This document shows positions 25,100 through 33,216 of a stretch of 64,000 nt of DNA, in pieces. The notes below the pieces were generated by a model. That model was not told where the DNA came from. It ran no database searches and saw only the letters and a list, made by a program, of their open reading frames with translations. The position numbers and the translations under genes are program-made. The stretch's first letter is position 1, and every line of letters starts with the position of its first letter. Source of the DNA: Streptomyces liliifuscus (GTDB taxonomy: Bacteria > Actinomycetota > Actinomycetes > Streptomycetales > Streptomycetaceae); the NCBI RefSeq assembly GCF_016598615.1, contig NZ_CP066831.1, forward strand, positions 3,100,001 through 3,164,000, written 5' to 3'.

Positions 25100-26479
25100 A
25101 TGAGCGTCGACAAGCCCTACCTGACCGGCCACTACACCCCCGTCACCGACGAGATCACCGCCACCACGCTCCCCGTCGAGGGGACGCTGCCGCCCGAGCT
25201 GACCGGCCGGCTCATCCGCAACAGCCACAACCCGAAGCCCGGCATCACCCCCACCCACTGGTTCAAGGGCAGCGGCATGGTGCACGGCGTACGGCTGCGC
25301 GAGGGGCGCGCGGAGTGGTACCGCAACCGCTGGGTGCACACCCCGGCGCTCGAAGGCGTGCCCTACATGACCGAGCGGGGCCCCGACCTGACGGCCAGCA
25401 CCGCGGGCACCCATGTCATCGAGCACGCCGGACGCCTCCTCGCGCTGTGCGAGGCGAACCTCCCCTTCGAGCTGACCGCCGACCTGGAGACCGTGGGCGC
25501 GTACGACTTCGGCGGCAGGTTGACCTCGGCGATGACCGCGCACCCCAAGGAGGACCCGGTCACCGGCGAGCTGCACTTCTTCGCCTCGTCCCCGTTCCCG
25601 CCCTACCTGATCCACCACGTGGCCTCCCGCGACGGTCAGGTCCTCGACAGCCAGGAGGTCCCGGACGCGAGCGCCGCGCTCAAGCACGACTTCGCCATCA
25701 CCGAGCACCACGTCGTGTTCCTGGAGGGCTCGGTCACCTTCGACCCCGCCGAGAACTCCGGCATCCCGTACGGCTGGAGCGACGCCCAGCGGTCCCGTAT
25801 CGGGGTCATGCCGCGCGGCGCGGGAGGCGCGGCCCGCATCCGCTGGTTCGAGATCGACCAGGGATACGGGATGCACTTCGCCAACGCCTACGAGGACGCG
25901 TACGGCCGGATCGTCGTCGAGGGCCCGACGGTGGGCCGCACCGGCTGGCGGCGCTCCTGGAACTGGTGGGTCGGCGCCCCGGAGCGCGGCGCGGAGCCCA
26001 ACTCCGGTTCCAGGACGAAACGCTGGACGGTCGATCTCGCGGCGGGCCGCGTGAAGGAGGAGCAGATCGACGACCTCACCGTCGAGTTCCCCACCATCAA
26101 CGACGCCTTCACCGGCCGCGAACACCGCTACCAGTACGCGCTGTCGTTCCCCGACGACCTGGGCATCGGCAACCACACGCTGGTCAAGTACGACCGCCGG
26201 GACGGCACCCGCCAGTTGCTGCCGTTCGGCAACGGCCAGCTGCCCAGCGAGGCCGTGTTCGTCCCCGCGGCCGACGCCTCAGGCTCCTCCGGCTCCTCTG
26301 GCTCCTCCGAAGAGGACGCCGGGTATCTGCTCACCGTCGTCGGCGACCTGAACGCCGACGCGTCCCGGCTGCTCGTCCTGGACGCCTCGGACCTGTCCCT
26401 GCCGCCGGTCGCGACGGTCAGGCTGCCGCGCCGCGTACCGGCGATGATCCACGGCTCATGGATCCCGGACGCCGCCTGA
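25100..26479 (+). CDS. carotenoid cleavage dioxygenase (RPE65 family)
   Basis: 459 aa from the ATG at 25100 (GAAAG upstream). Typical opening GHYTPVTDEITATTLPVEG, then GRLIRNSHNPKPG and THWFKGSGMVHGVRLREG (first conserved region). Histidines in AMTAHPKEDPVTGELHFFAS, ALKHDFAITEHHVVFLE and the last residues, MIHGSWIPD, occupy the positions of the four Fe(II)-binding His of the beta-propeller. A GSSGSSGSS linker interrupts the C-terminal part, likely an exposed loop. The enzyme uses O2 to split a carotenoid or stilbene/lignin-like double bond. With no carotenoid genes nearby, the substrate is uncertain. It is co-transcribed with the exporter and SRPBCC gene. Confidence 0.88.
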   Translation: MSVDKPYLTGHYTPVTDEITATTLPVEGTLPPELTGRLIRNSHNPKPGITPTHWFKGSGMVHGVRLREGRAEWYRNRWVHTPALEGVPYMTERGPDLTASTAGTHVIEHAGRLLALCEANLPFELTADLETVGAYDFGGRLTSAMTAHPKEDPVTGELHFFASSPFPPYLIHHVASRDGQVLDSQEVPDASAALKHDFAITEHHVVFLEGSVTFDPAENSGIPYGWSDAQRSRIGVMPRGAGGAARIRWFEIDQGYGMHFANAYEDAYGRIVVEGPTVGRTGWRRSWNWWVGAPERGAEPNSGSRTKRWTVDLAAGRVKEEQIDDLTVEFPTINDAFTGREHRYQYALSFPDDLGIGNHTLVKYDRRDGTRQLLPFGNGQLPSEAVFVPAADASGSSGSSGSSEEDAGYLLTVVGDLNADASRLLVLDASDLSLPPVATVRLPRRVPAMIHGSWIPDAA

Positions 26480-26503
26480 CGGGAGACCCCGGGAAAAGGC
26501 GAA

Positions 26504-26550
26504 ACGGCGTTGGGCCGCGCTCCCCCAAGGGGAGTGCGGCCCAACGCCGT
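26504..26550. terminator. 22-bp hairpin between convergent genes
   Basis: Arms 26504-26525 and 26529-26550, paired throughout with one G-U, loop of three bases. It lies between the rightward carotenoid oxygenase and leftward DUF3710 genes and can serve both. Confidence 0.85.
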
Positions 26551-26566
26551 ACTTCCTTCTACGCGG

Positions 26567-27328
26567 CTACCGGACCTCGGTGATCTCCGGTCCGCGCTGC
26601 AGCTGACCCATGCCGCCGGAGAAGCGGGAACCGGCCTGCTCCTCCTGCTGGACGCCCTCGGCGACCATCTGCGCGTCGTCCGGCAGCTTCAGGACGATCG
26701 GGTCGCGCGGGGCCATCGGACCCTCGCCACGGACCACCACGGTGTCCCGGAAGATCGACTCCAGTACGCCGCCGGTCTGCGGCTGCACGGCGCCCTGGCC
26801 GGAGATCACTCCGCGCAGGAACCAGCGGGGCCCGTCCACACCGATGAACCGGACGACCTGGAAGCCGCCCGTCCCGTCCGGCAGCTGCACCGGTACCTGT
26901 GCGCGCAGCTCCCAGCCCAGCGGGCCCTCGACCTCGTCGATGACACCGCCCTGCTGGGTGATGCCGGTGGCGATCTCCTCGCGGACCTCGCCCCAGATGC
27001 CCTCGCGCTTGGGGGCGGCGAAGGCCTGCAGCTGGACGGCGCTGTCCTTGAGCACCACGGTCGCCGCGACGATGGCGTCGCCCGCGACCTCCACCCGGAG
27101 CTCCATGCCGTCGACCCCGGGCACGAAGAGACCGCCCAGGTCGACCCGGCCCTCGGCCGGATCCCGGACCTCTGTGCTGTCCCAGGGGCCGTCGGGGCGC
27201 GGCTCGGGCTCGAGCCTCACGCGCTCGCGCTCCGCGTCGTCCGCCTCAGTGTCGACACTGTCGACGACCTGCTCGGCCTCGCCCGCCGCGTCCTCGGCGG
27301 CACTGCCCTTCTTGCGACGTCCGAACAC
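26567..27328 (-). CDS. DUF3710 domain protein
   Basis: 253 aa from the GTG at 27328 (GGAAGGA upstream), reading MFGRRKKG then an acidic stretch EDAAGEAEQVVDSVDTEADD. The conserved DUF3710 core runs from LGGLFVPGVDGMELRVEV to WFLRGVISGQGA. The C-terminus is Gln/Gly-rich. The family is restricted to actinobacteria, always beside dut, and has no assigned function. The gap to the dut stop is one base, so translation is likely coupled. Confidence 0.88.
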   Translation of the reverse strand: MFGRRKKGSAAEDAAGEAEQVVDSVDTEADDAERERVRLEPEPRPDGPWDSTEVRDPAEGRVDLGGLFVPGVDGMELRVEVAGDAIVAATVVLKDSAVQLQAFAAPKREGIWGEVREEIATGITQQGGVIDEVEGPLGWELRAQVPVQLPDGTGGFQVVRFIGVDGPRWFLRGVISGQGAVQPQTGGVLESIFRDTVVVRGEGPMAPRDPIVLKLPDDAQMVAEGVQQEEQAGSRFSGGMGQLQRGPEITEVR

Positions 27329-27329
27329 G

Positions 27330-27851
27330 TCACTGTCCTTCCCGGTCGGATACGACCGAAGCGTATCGATTCCCACCCGTTGTGCCGCCCACGCCGGCAT
27401 GCCCGCCGGTGGACCCGAAGCCCCCTGCGGCCCGCGCCGAGTCGGGAAGCTCCGCCACCTCCTGGAAGCGCACCTTCTCGACCTGCTGGACGACCAGTTG
27501 GGCAATCCGGTCGAAGCGCTCGAACCGCACGGACTCGCGCGGGTCGAGATTCACCACGATCACCTTGATCTCCCCACGGTACCCGGCATCAACCGTCCCC
27601 GGGGCATTCACCAGAGCGACACCGCAGCGGGCGGCCAGCCCGGAACGCGGGTGCACGAAGGCCGCGTACCCCTCAGGGAGCGCGATGCACACTCCCGTGG
27701 GCAGCACGGCCCGCTCGCCGGGTTCCAGTACGCGGCTCTCCGTCGTCCGCAGGTCCGCGCCGGCGTCACCGGGGTGCGCGTATTCCGGAAGCGGTACGTC
27801 CGGATCGACGCGCTTGATCAGCACGCCCACGGGCGTCCGGGTCGGGGTCAC
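27330..27851 (-). CDS. dut: dUTP diphosphatase
   Basis: 173 aa from the GTG at 27851. All five dUTPase motifs can be seen: PEYAHPGDAGADLRT (I), HPRSGLAARCGV (II), APGTVDAGYRGEIKVIVVNL (III, with catalytic Asp), RFERFDRIAQLVV (IV), and the C-terminal arm GGFGSTGG (V) that closes over the active site. The homotrimer hydrolyses dUTP to dUMP and PPi, keeping uracil out of DNA and feeding dTMP synthesis. Its start overlaps the stop of the thioesterase gene (GTGA). Confidence 0.95.
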   Translation of the reverse strand: MTPTRTPVGVLIKRVDPDVPLPEYAHPGDAGADLRTTESRVLEPGERAVLPTGVCIALPEGYAAFVHPRSGLAARCGVALVNAPGTVDAGYRGEIKVIVVNLDPRESVRFERFDRIAQLVVQQVEKVRFQEVAELPDSARAAGGFGSTGGHAGVGGTTGGNRYASVVSDREGQ

Positions 27852-28432
27852 GGGTTCACCTCGAAGGCACGGGCACGACGGACCTGGTCGGGGTCGTCCA
27901 TGGCCGCTCGGATCTCCTCCGGGCGGCCGTTGTCGATGAAGTGCTCCACCTTCACCTCCAGGAAGAGCGCGTCCGCGCGCACGGCGACGGGCCCGTCCGG
28001 GCCGCCGGTCCGTCCGGTGGCGGACGAGTAGATCTTGCGTCCCGCCACCGCCGTCACCTCGGCCTCCAGGTACAGCACGGTGCCGACGGGCACGGGCCTT
28101 ACGAAGTCGGTCTCCAGCCGTCCGGTCACGGCGATGGTGCGCAGCAGCCAGTTCAGCGAGCCGAGGGTCTCGTCGAGGGCGCTCGCGAGGACTCCGCCGT
28201 GCGCGAGGCCGGGAGCGCCCTGGTGGGCCGGCTTCACGGTGAACTCGGCGGTGATCCTCACCCCCTCGCCCGCGCGGGCCTCCAGGTGCAGTCCGTGCGG
28301 CTGCTCTCCGCCGCAGCCGAAACACTCGCCGTAGTGCGCGCCGAGCAGTTCACCGGGCGCGGGCGCGTCGGGATGCCTCACCGGCGCCACGGCGTCGGCC
28401 GGGGGCCGCAGAGCTGAAGATGTACCACTCAC
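27848..28432 (-). CDS. PaaI-type hotdog-fold thioesterase
   Basis: 194 aa from the GTG at 28432. After 35 disordered residues comes GAHYGECFGCGGEQPHGLHL, with a CFGCG motif frequent in actinobacterial members, then the hotdog signature GAPGLAHGGVLASALDETLG containing catalytic Asp/Glu, and TGRLETDFVRPVPVGTVLYL. It hydrolyses an acyl-CoA, likely as a cleanup enzyme; the substrate is unknown. It heads the thioesterase-dut-DUF3710 operon. Confidence 0.88.
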   Translation of the reverse strand: MSGTSSALRPPADAVAPVRHPDAPAPGELLGAHYGECFGCGGEQPHGLHLEARAGEGVRITAEFTVKPAHQGAPGLAHGGVLASALDETLGSLNWLLRTIAVTGRLETDFVRPVPVGTVLYLEAEVTAVAGRKIYSSATGRTGGPDGPVAVRADALFLEVKVEHFIDNGRPEEIRAAMDDPDQVRRARAFEVNP

Positions 28433-28490
28433 AGGCGCAGACCTTACCTCCGCGTCAGCGCCGCGCACGCACCGTGGCAGGCTAGGCCGT

Positions 28491-28955
28491 ATGCAGCTTT
28501 CCGCCTCGCCGTACGAAGAACGTCTGACAGCGCCCCGTTCCTGGTGGTTCATCAGCCTGCTGGTGGGTCTCTCGATGGCCCTGATCCTGCTGCCGTTCGG
28601 CACGCTTCCCCTGCTGGGGGGCCTGGTCGGCGGCACGGCGGTCGCGGCGGTGGCGGCCAGTTCGTACGGCTCCGTGCGGATCCGGGTGGTGGCAGGGTCC
28701 CTGATCGCGGGCGACGCGAAGATCCCGGTCTCGGCCCTTGGCGAGGCCCATGTCCTCGACCCGGAGGAGACGCGCGCCTGGCGCACGTTCAAGGCCGACA
28801 CACGCGCCTTCATGCTCCTGCGCTCCTACATCCCGACGGCGCTCCGCGTGGAGGTCACCGACCCGGCCGACCCGACGCCGTACCTGTATCTGTCGACCCG
28901 CGAGCCCGAGCGCCTGGCCGCGGCACTGGAAGCGGCACGCACGACGACGGCGTAG
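28491..28955 (+). CDS. DUF3093 membrane protein
   Basis: 154 aa, ATG at 28491. Typical opening YEERLTAPRSWWFISLLVG, two hydrophobic helices (about 18-62), then a soluble domain of beta strands VRIRVVAGSLIAGDAKIPVS and RSYIPTALRVEVTDPADPTP. The start has no obvious ribosome-binding site; the divergent thioesterase promoter lies within 58 bp, so it may be translated from a leaderless or very short leader mRNA. DUF3093 is an actinobacterial family with no assigned role. Confidence 0.87.
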   Translation: MQLSASPYEERLTAPRSWWFISLLVGLSMALILLPFGTLPLLGGLVGGTAVAAVAASSYGSVRIRVVAGSLIAGDAKIPVSALGEAHVLDPEETRAWRTFKADTRAFMLLRSYIPTALRVEVTDPADPTPYLYLSTREPERLAAALEAARTTTA

Positions 28956-29065
28956 CCCGGCTCCCCGCTCCCGGCCGGGTTTGGGCCGTGCTCGCACGCG
29001 TGTCCCGTACGGAAACTTTCCCTTCCGCGGGTCAGAACTTTGCCTGCCAGGGCCGGGGGAAGGGG

Positions 29066-29962
29066 TCAGCGCCCCAGCTCCTTGGGGATCTCCCCGACGC
29101 GCAGCGGATCGGCGGGCTTCTCCAGGGGCGGCAGCGCCGGCAGCGCGTCCCACGGCACCTGTGCCTTGCGGAGGTCCTTGCGGATGCGCTCCGCGAGCTT
29201 TCTCGTGTCACGGCGGTTCATGACCGCCCCGACGGCGGCGCCGACCATGAACGGCATCAGGTTCGGCAGATTTCTGACCATGCGCTTCATGATCTGCTGG
29301 CGCAGCTCGCGCTTCAGCTGGCCTCCGAGGGCCACGTTGAGCGTCGACGGTTTGGTCACGTCGATTCCGCGCTCCTCCGACCACGAAGTCAGATACGTGG
29401 TGGAGCGCTCTCTCAGGCTGCCCGGCGGCCGCAGGCCGTAGACCTCGTACAACTCCGCGATCAGCTTCATCTCGATCGCGGCCACGCCGGTGATCTCGGC
29501 GGCCAGTTCCGTGGGCATCGCCGGAGGCACGGGCATCATCGCGGCCGCGCCGATTCCCGCGCCCACCGTGGAGGTCGCGTTGCACGCGCCCGCCACAAGC
29601 TTGTCCGCGAGCTGCTCGGGGCCGAGGCCCGGGAACTGCCTGCGGAGGGTCGCGAGGTCCCGTACGGGGATTCGCGGGGCGTTCTCGATGATGCGGTCGG
29701 TGAGGTACGCCAGGCCCGCCCTGGCGCGGCTGCCGCCCTTACGGACACCTTCCTTGACCCCGTGGCCGACCGCGGCGGCCCGGCGTTTGGCGACAGGCGC
29801 CTTTGGAACCGGCACCTCCAGGGCACCGGAGGCGCCTGTCGCGTCCACTGCTTCGAGCGAGGCCGGGTGGCCCCGCTCGTCGTCACGCATGCCGTCCGAG
29901 GACGGACCGGCCGCTCCCTGGTCACGAAAGCGGCGCTTCCAGGGCGGGGTCGAGCCTGTCAC
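29066..29962 (-). CDS. EcsC-like protein
   Basis: 298 aa, GTG start at 29962. The first 60 residues are charged and variable. The core has GAGIGAAAMMPVPPAMPTEL, AAEITGVAAIEMKLIAELYE and NLMPFMVGAAVGAVMNRRDT: amphipathic glycine-rich hairpins typical of EcsC-related proteins, which associate with membranes. The Bacillus EcsC role is itself undefined. Thirteen bases separate it from the upstream DUF4193 gene, so they probably form one operon. Confidence 0.7.
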   Translation of the reverse strand: MTGSTPPWKRRFRDQGAAGPSSDGMRDDERGHPASLEAVDATGASGALEVPVPKAPVAKRRAAAVGHGVKEGVRKGGSRARAGLAYLTDRIIENAPRIPVRDLATLRRQFPGLGPEQLADKLVAGACNATSTVGAGIGAAAMMPVPPAMPTELAAEITGVAAIEMKLIAELYEVYGLRPPGSLRERSTTYLTSWSEERGIDVTKPSTLNVALGGQLKRELRQQIMKRMVRNLPNLMPFMVGAAVGAVMNRRDTRKLAERIRKDLRKAQVPWDALPALPPLEKPADPLRVGEIPKELGR

Positions 29963-29975
29963 GGCCGACCCTGCC

Positions 29976-30272
29976 TCAGTCGCAGTCGCGGCAGATCGGC
30001 TGGCCGTTCTTCTCGCGGGCCAGCTGGCTGCGGTGGTGGACCAGGAAGCAGCTCATGCAGGTGAACTCGTCCTGCTGCTTCGGCAGGACCCGGACGGCCA
30101 ACTCCTCGTTCGAGAGGTCCGCTCCGGGCAGTTCCAGGCCTTCTGCTGCCTCGAACTCGTCCACGTCGACCGCCGAAGTCGACTTGTCGTTCCGGCGAGC
30201 CTTCAGTTCTTCAAGGCTGTCCGAATCGACGTCGTCGTCGGTCTTGCGTGGGGTGTCGTAATCCGTTGCCAT
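29976..30272 (-). CDS. DUF4193 zinc-ribbon-like protein
   Basis: 98 aa from the ATG at 30272 (GGGGGAGAG upstream). The acidic N-terminus (KTDDDVDSDSLEELKARRND) leads to a C-terminal metal site, CMSCFLVHHRSQLA and PICRDCD, a CxxC-x(n)-CxxC arrangement that should bind zinc. DUF4193 is a small, strongly conserved actinobacterial family without known function. A transcription-linked role, by analogy with other zinc-ribbon acidic proteins such as RbpA, is speculation. Confidence 0.88.
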   Translation of the reverse strand: MATDYDTPRKTDDDVDSDSLEELKARRNDKSTSAVDVDEFEAAEGLELPGADLSNEELAVRVLPKQQDEFTCMSCFLVHHRSQLAREKNGQPICRDCD

Positions 30273-30665
30273 GTCGCTCTCCCCCTCTGGGTGTCTGCGG
30301 TGTCTCCAGCGCACGTAACGCGTGAGAGGCCGGACTTGTGCCCGACCCGAGGCGGAGATTTTGCCTCACATCAAGGTCTGTTACTCAATCGACACCCAAT
30401 CGGACCCCTCAAGAGTGATCGGCTTGGATGGCGAACGGGACCGTACACGGTCCGAATGCCGCACTTCAAAGGCGTCTCACCGTGTACTTCCCGTGATCTC
30501 GACCCCCGAAAACCCGGATGTTCCCGGCTTTACGACGGCCTTCTTGATCACGGAGAGTAGATGGCCGGAAATTCGCCCTTGTGATCGATCACACACGAGG
30601 CAGCCCTCTGGATGCCCAGAAAATTCCGCGCAAAGCGAACATCCTCGCGTGTCGGCGACATGGTC
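30273..30665. other. intergenic region with a palindrome
   Basis: No gene. Contains the promoter of the DUF4193 operon and the 3' flank of cutS. A palindrome GGACCGT-AC-ACGGTCC lies at 30438-30453, unassigned. The AT content is higher than around it. Confidence 0.5.
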
Positions 30666-31901
30666 TCAGACAGGCAGGGTTACTCGCATCACCAGCCCAC
30701 CCCCCTCACGCGGTTCCGCGGCGATATGACCGCCGTGGGCACGGGCCACCGACCTGGCGATCGACAGGCCGAGACCCACGCCTTTGTCACTGCCCGTCCG
30801 CTCCGTGCGCAGTCGCCGGAAAGGCTCGAAAAGATTGTCGATCTCGTAGGCGGGCACCACGGGTCCCGTATTGGAGACCACGAGAACCGCCTGACCGTGC
30901 TGAACCTCCGTGGTCACCTCGACCCAGCCCTCCTCCGCCACGTTGTACCGCACGGCGTTCTGGACGAGGTTCAGGGCGATCCGCTCCAGGAGGACGCCGC
31001 TGCCCTGGACGACCGCGGCATCGCGCTTCCCGCGGATCGCCACGCCCTTCGCCTCCGCCTCGCCACGGGCCTGGTCGATGGCCTGCGAGGCGACCTCGGC
31101 GAGGTCGACCGGTTTGCGTTCGACGATCTGGTTGTCGCTGCGGGCCAGCAGCAGCAGGCCCTCGACAAGCTGCTCGCTGCGCTCGTTCGTGGCGAGCAGC
31201 GTCTTGCCGAGCTGCTGCAGCTCCACGGGCGCTCCCGGATCGGACAGGTGCACCTCCAGGAGCGTGCGGTTGATCGCCAGCGGCGTACGCAGCTCGTGCG
31301 AGGCGTTCCCGACGAACCGCTGCTGGGCCGTGAAGGCTCTCTGCAGCCGCTCCAGCATGTCGTCGAAGGTGTCCGCCAGCTCCTTGAACTCGTCGTCGGG
31401 ACCGTCCAGCTCGATCCGCCGTGACAGGTCCGAGCCCGCCACCGCGCGCGCGGTGCGCGTGATCCGGCCGAGCGGCGACAGCACCCGGCCGGCCATCGCG
31501 TAGCCGAAGGCGAACGCGATGACGGCGAGGCCCAGGAGGGCGAGGAGCGAGCGGCTGAGGAGGTTGTCCAGGGCGTGCTGGCGCTGTTCGTTGACGCACG
31601 CGTTCATCGCGTTGTTGAGCTCGGTCGCCGACGGCTCGGACGGGAAGTTGCAGGTGGGGCTGGTCACGCCGCCGGAGACGATCCTGAAGGGCAGATCGCT
31701 GCCCACGTTCAGGGCCTGGGCGGCGAGCAGGTAGATGATCGACAGCAGGAGGATGCCCGCGATCAGGAACATCCCGCCGTACAGCAGCGTGAGCCGTATC
31801 CGGATGGTCGGACGCAGCCACGGGAACGGGGGTTCCGGCTTCCGCGGGTCCCAGGTGGGCTTCGGAGGCGCCGTCGGGGGCGCGGGCGTCGTGGCCACCA
31901 C
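30666..31901 (-). CDS. cutS: CutS sensor histidine kinase
   Basis: 411 aa. The first membrane helix is LTLLYGGMFLIAGILLLSII (about 34-53). An extracellular domain of about 75 residues contains two cysteines (TCNFPSE and NACVNEQ), followed by helix two, LLALLGLAVIAFAFGYAMAG. HAMP, HisKA (GNASHELRTPLAINRTLLE) and HATPase (LNLVQNAVRYNVAEEG, DKGVGLGLSIARSVARAHGG) domains follow. CutRS of S. lividans/S. coelicolor is a known system that affects secondary metabolism and, in recent work, protein secretion stress. The paired extracellular cysteines could sense redox or disulfide state. Three bases separate it from cutR. Confidence 0.92.
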   Translation of the reverse strand: MVATTPAPPTAPPKPTWDPRKPEPPFPWLRPTIRIRLTLLYGGMFLIAGILLLSIIYLLAAQALNVGSDLPFRIVSGGVTSPTCNFPSEPSATELNNAMNACVNEQRQHALDNLLSRSLLALLGLAVIAFAFGYAMAGRVLSPLGRITRTARAVAGSDLSRRIELDGPDDEFKELADTFDDMLERLQRAFTAQQRFVGNASHELRTPLAINRTLLEVHLSDPGAPVELQQLGKTLLATNERSEQLVEGLLLLARSDNQIVERKPVDLAEVASQAIDQARGEAEAKGVAIRGKRDAAVVQGSGVLLERIALNLVQNAVRYNVAEEGWVEVTTEVQHGQAVLVVSNTGPVVPAYEIDNLFEPFRRLRTERTGSDKGVGLGLSIARSVARAHGGHIAAEPREGGGLVMRVTLPV

Positions 31902-31904
31902 GGA

Positions 31905-32558
31905 TCAGATCCGGTAGCCGGAACCGGGCACCGTGACGATGACCGGGGGCTCACCGAGCTTGCGGCGCAGGGTCATCACCGTGACGCGCACGACGTTGGT
32001 GAACGGGTCCGTGTTCTCGTCCCAGGCCTTCTCCAGGAGCTGCTCGGCGGAGACGACGGCGCCCTCGCTACGCAGCAGCACCTCCAGGACGGCGAACTCC
32101 TTGGGCGCGAGCTGGACCTCCTTGCCGTCGCGGAAGACCTCGCGGCGGTTGGGGTCGAGCTTGATCCCGGCGCGCTCCAGGACGGGCGGCAGCGGCATGC
32201 TCGTACGCCGGCCGAGGGCACGCACGCGTGCCGTCAGTTCGCTGAACGCGAAGGGCTTGGGGAGGTAGTCGTCGGCGCCGATCTCCAGGCCCTCGACCCG
32301 GTCGCTGACGTCTCCGGAGGCCGTGAGCATCAGCACGCGTGTGGGCATGCCGAGCTCGACGATCTTGCGGCAGACGTCGTCGCCGTGCACGAGGGGGAGG
32401 TCACGGTCGAGGACGACCACGTCATAGTCGTTGACGCCGATGCGCTCCAGGGCGGCCGCGCCGTCGTACACGACGTCGACGGCCATGGCCTCCCGGCGCA
32501 GTCCGGTGGCCACCGCATCGGCGAGCAGTTGCTCGTCCTCGACGACGAGTACGCGCAC
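31905..32558 (-). CDS. cutR: CutR response regulator
   Basis: 217 aa from the GTG at 32558 with AAGGA eight bases upstream; a longer frame to 32657 is open but adds unrelated residues. The receiver domain is VRVLVVEDEQLLADAVATGL, phospho-Asp in VVLDRDLPLVHGDD, Lys in YLPKPFAF. The OmpR-type winged helix includes LAPKEFAVLEVLLRSEGAVV and ends in TVPGSGYRI. It is the partner of CutS. The promoter lies in the 390-bp gap to the right. Confidence 0.93.
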   Translation of the reverse strand: MRVLVVEDEQLLADAVATGLRREAMAVDVVYDGAAALERIGVNDYDVVVLDRDLPLVHGDDVCRKIVELGMPTRVLMLTASGDVSDRVEGLEIGADDYLPKPFAFSELTARVRALGRRTSMPLPPVLERAGIKLDPNRREVFRDGKEVQLAPKEFAVLEVLLRSEGAVVSAEQLLEKAWDENTDPFTNVVRVTVMTLRRKLGEPPVIVTVPGSGYRI

Positions 32559-32949
32559 GTCGCTTGTCCTTCCTCTGTCCACCCGCGTAGCGCCTCTTCG
32601 GCGCATGCGGGCAGGGTCTGTCGCGGGTTGAGTCTCCATCCTGCCCTTTTCGGCCATAAGTCGGCTGTAAGGCGGGTGCGGAGGCCGGGGAATGCGAGAT
32701 TTTCTCGCGCTGTTGAGGTTTCCGTGGAAGGGAGCGGGGGGAGGACGGCTTTACACCCCGCGATCACGCTCTGCTTGTGCCGCACCACCATGCGGTACGT
32801 CACGGTCCGCTTCCGCAGGGCGGGCGTGGGTGTCCGGCACCGTCGCCGCCCAGTGCGGGCAGCGCTGGGCACCCTGGAGACGTGATCGCCCCTTCCGAAC
32901 GGCACACCCCCGTGCCACCGACCCACGACCCAGGACGAGGGGGCGCAGC
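32559..32949. other. promoter region of cutRS with a small hairpin
   Basis: No credible gene. A small hairpin with exact 6-bp arms (GCGAGA/TCTCGC, loop TTT) sits at 32694-32708. The region must contain the cutR promoter and the promoter of the 57-aa gene that diverges from it. Confidence 0.5.
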
Positions 32950-33123
32950 ATGGACGCATTCACCGCAGGACTTCTGCAGCGCATAAGGGCGACCGAGTCC
33001 GACCTGACGATGGCTCGCGAGACCGGCGACGACTTCCTCGCGGAGGTCGAGCAGGCAGAGCTCGACGATCTGCACCGCCTTGCCGCCGAGCACGGCGTGG
33101 AGGTCGGCGCGTCACGCGTCTGA
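32950..33123 (+). CDS. small conserved acidic protein (57 aa)
   Basis: ATG at 32950, preceded by a GAGGGGG purine stretch. The 57 residues are helical and acidic (MDAFTAGLLQRIRATESDLT, then ETGDDFLAEVEQAELDDL, HRLAAEHGVEV). There is no cysteine or membrane segment. Good codon bias and a clean terminator right after the stop support a real gene. It is divergent from cutRS. The family is not named; it looks like a two-helix regulatory or structural peptide. Confidence 0.75.
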   Translation: MDAFTAGLLQRIRATESDLTMARETGDDFLAEVEQAELDDLHRLAAEHGVEVGASRV

Positions 33124-33143
33124 TCAGCTCGCACCAGAGCGGG

Positions 33144-33182
33144 GCCCCGGCATCGATCCAGTGCCGGGGCACCCGTTTTTTT
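33144..33182 (+). terminator. intrinsic terminator with T-run
   Basis: 9-bp perfect stem (33144-33152/33162-33170), 9-nt loop, then a run of seven T at 33176-33182. It is the most classical rho-independent terminator in the window. It ends the 57-aa gene. Confidence 0.9.
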
Positions 33183-33216
33183 ACGGCTCGGTTCACCGCC
33201 GGGCGTCCACGCGCGC

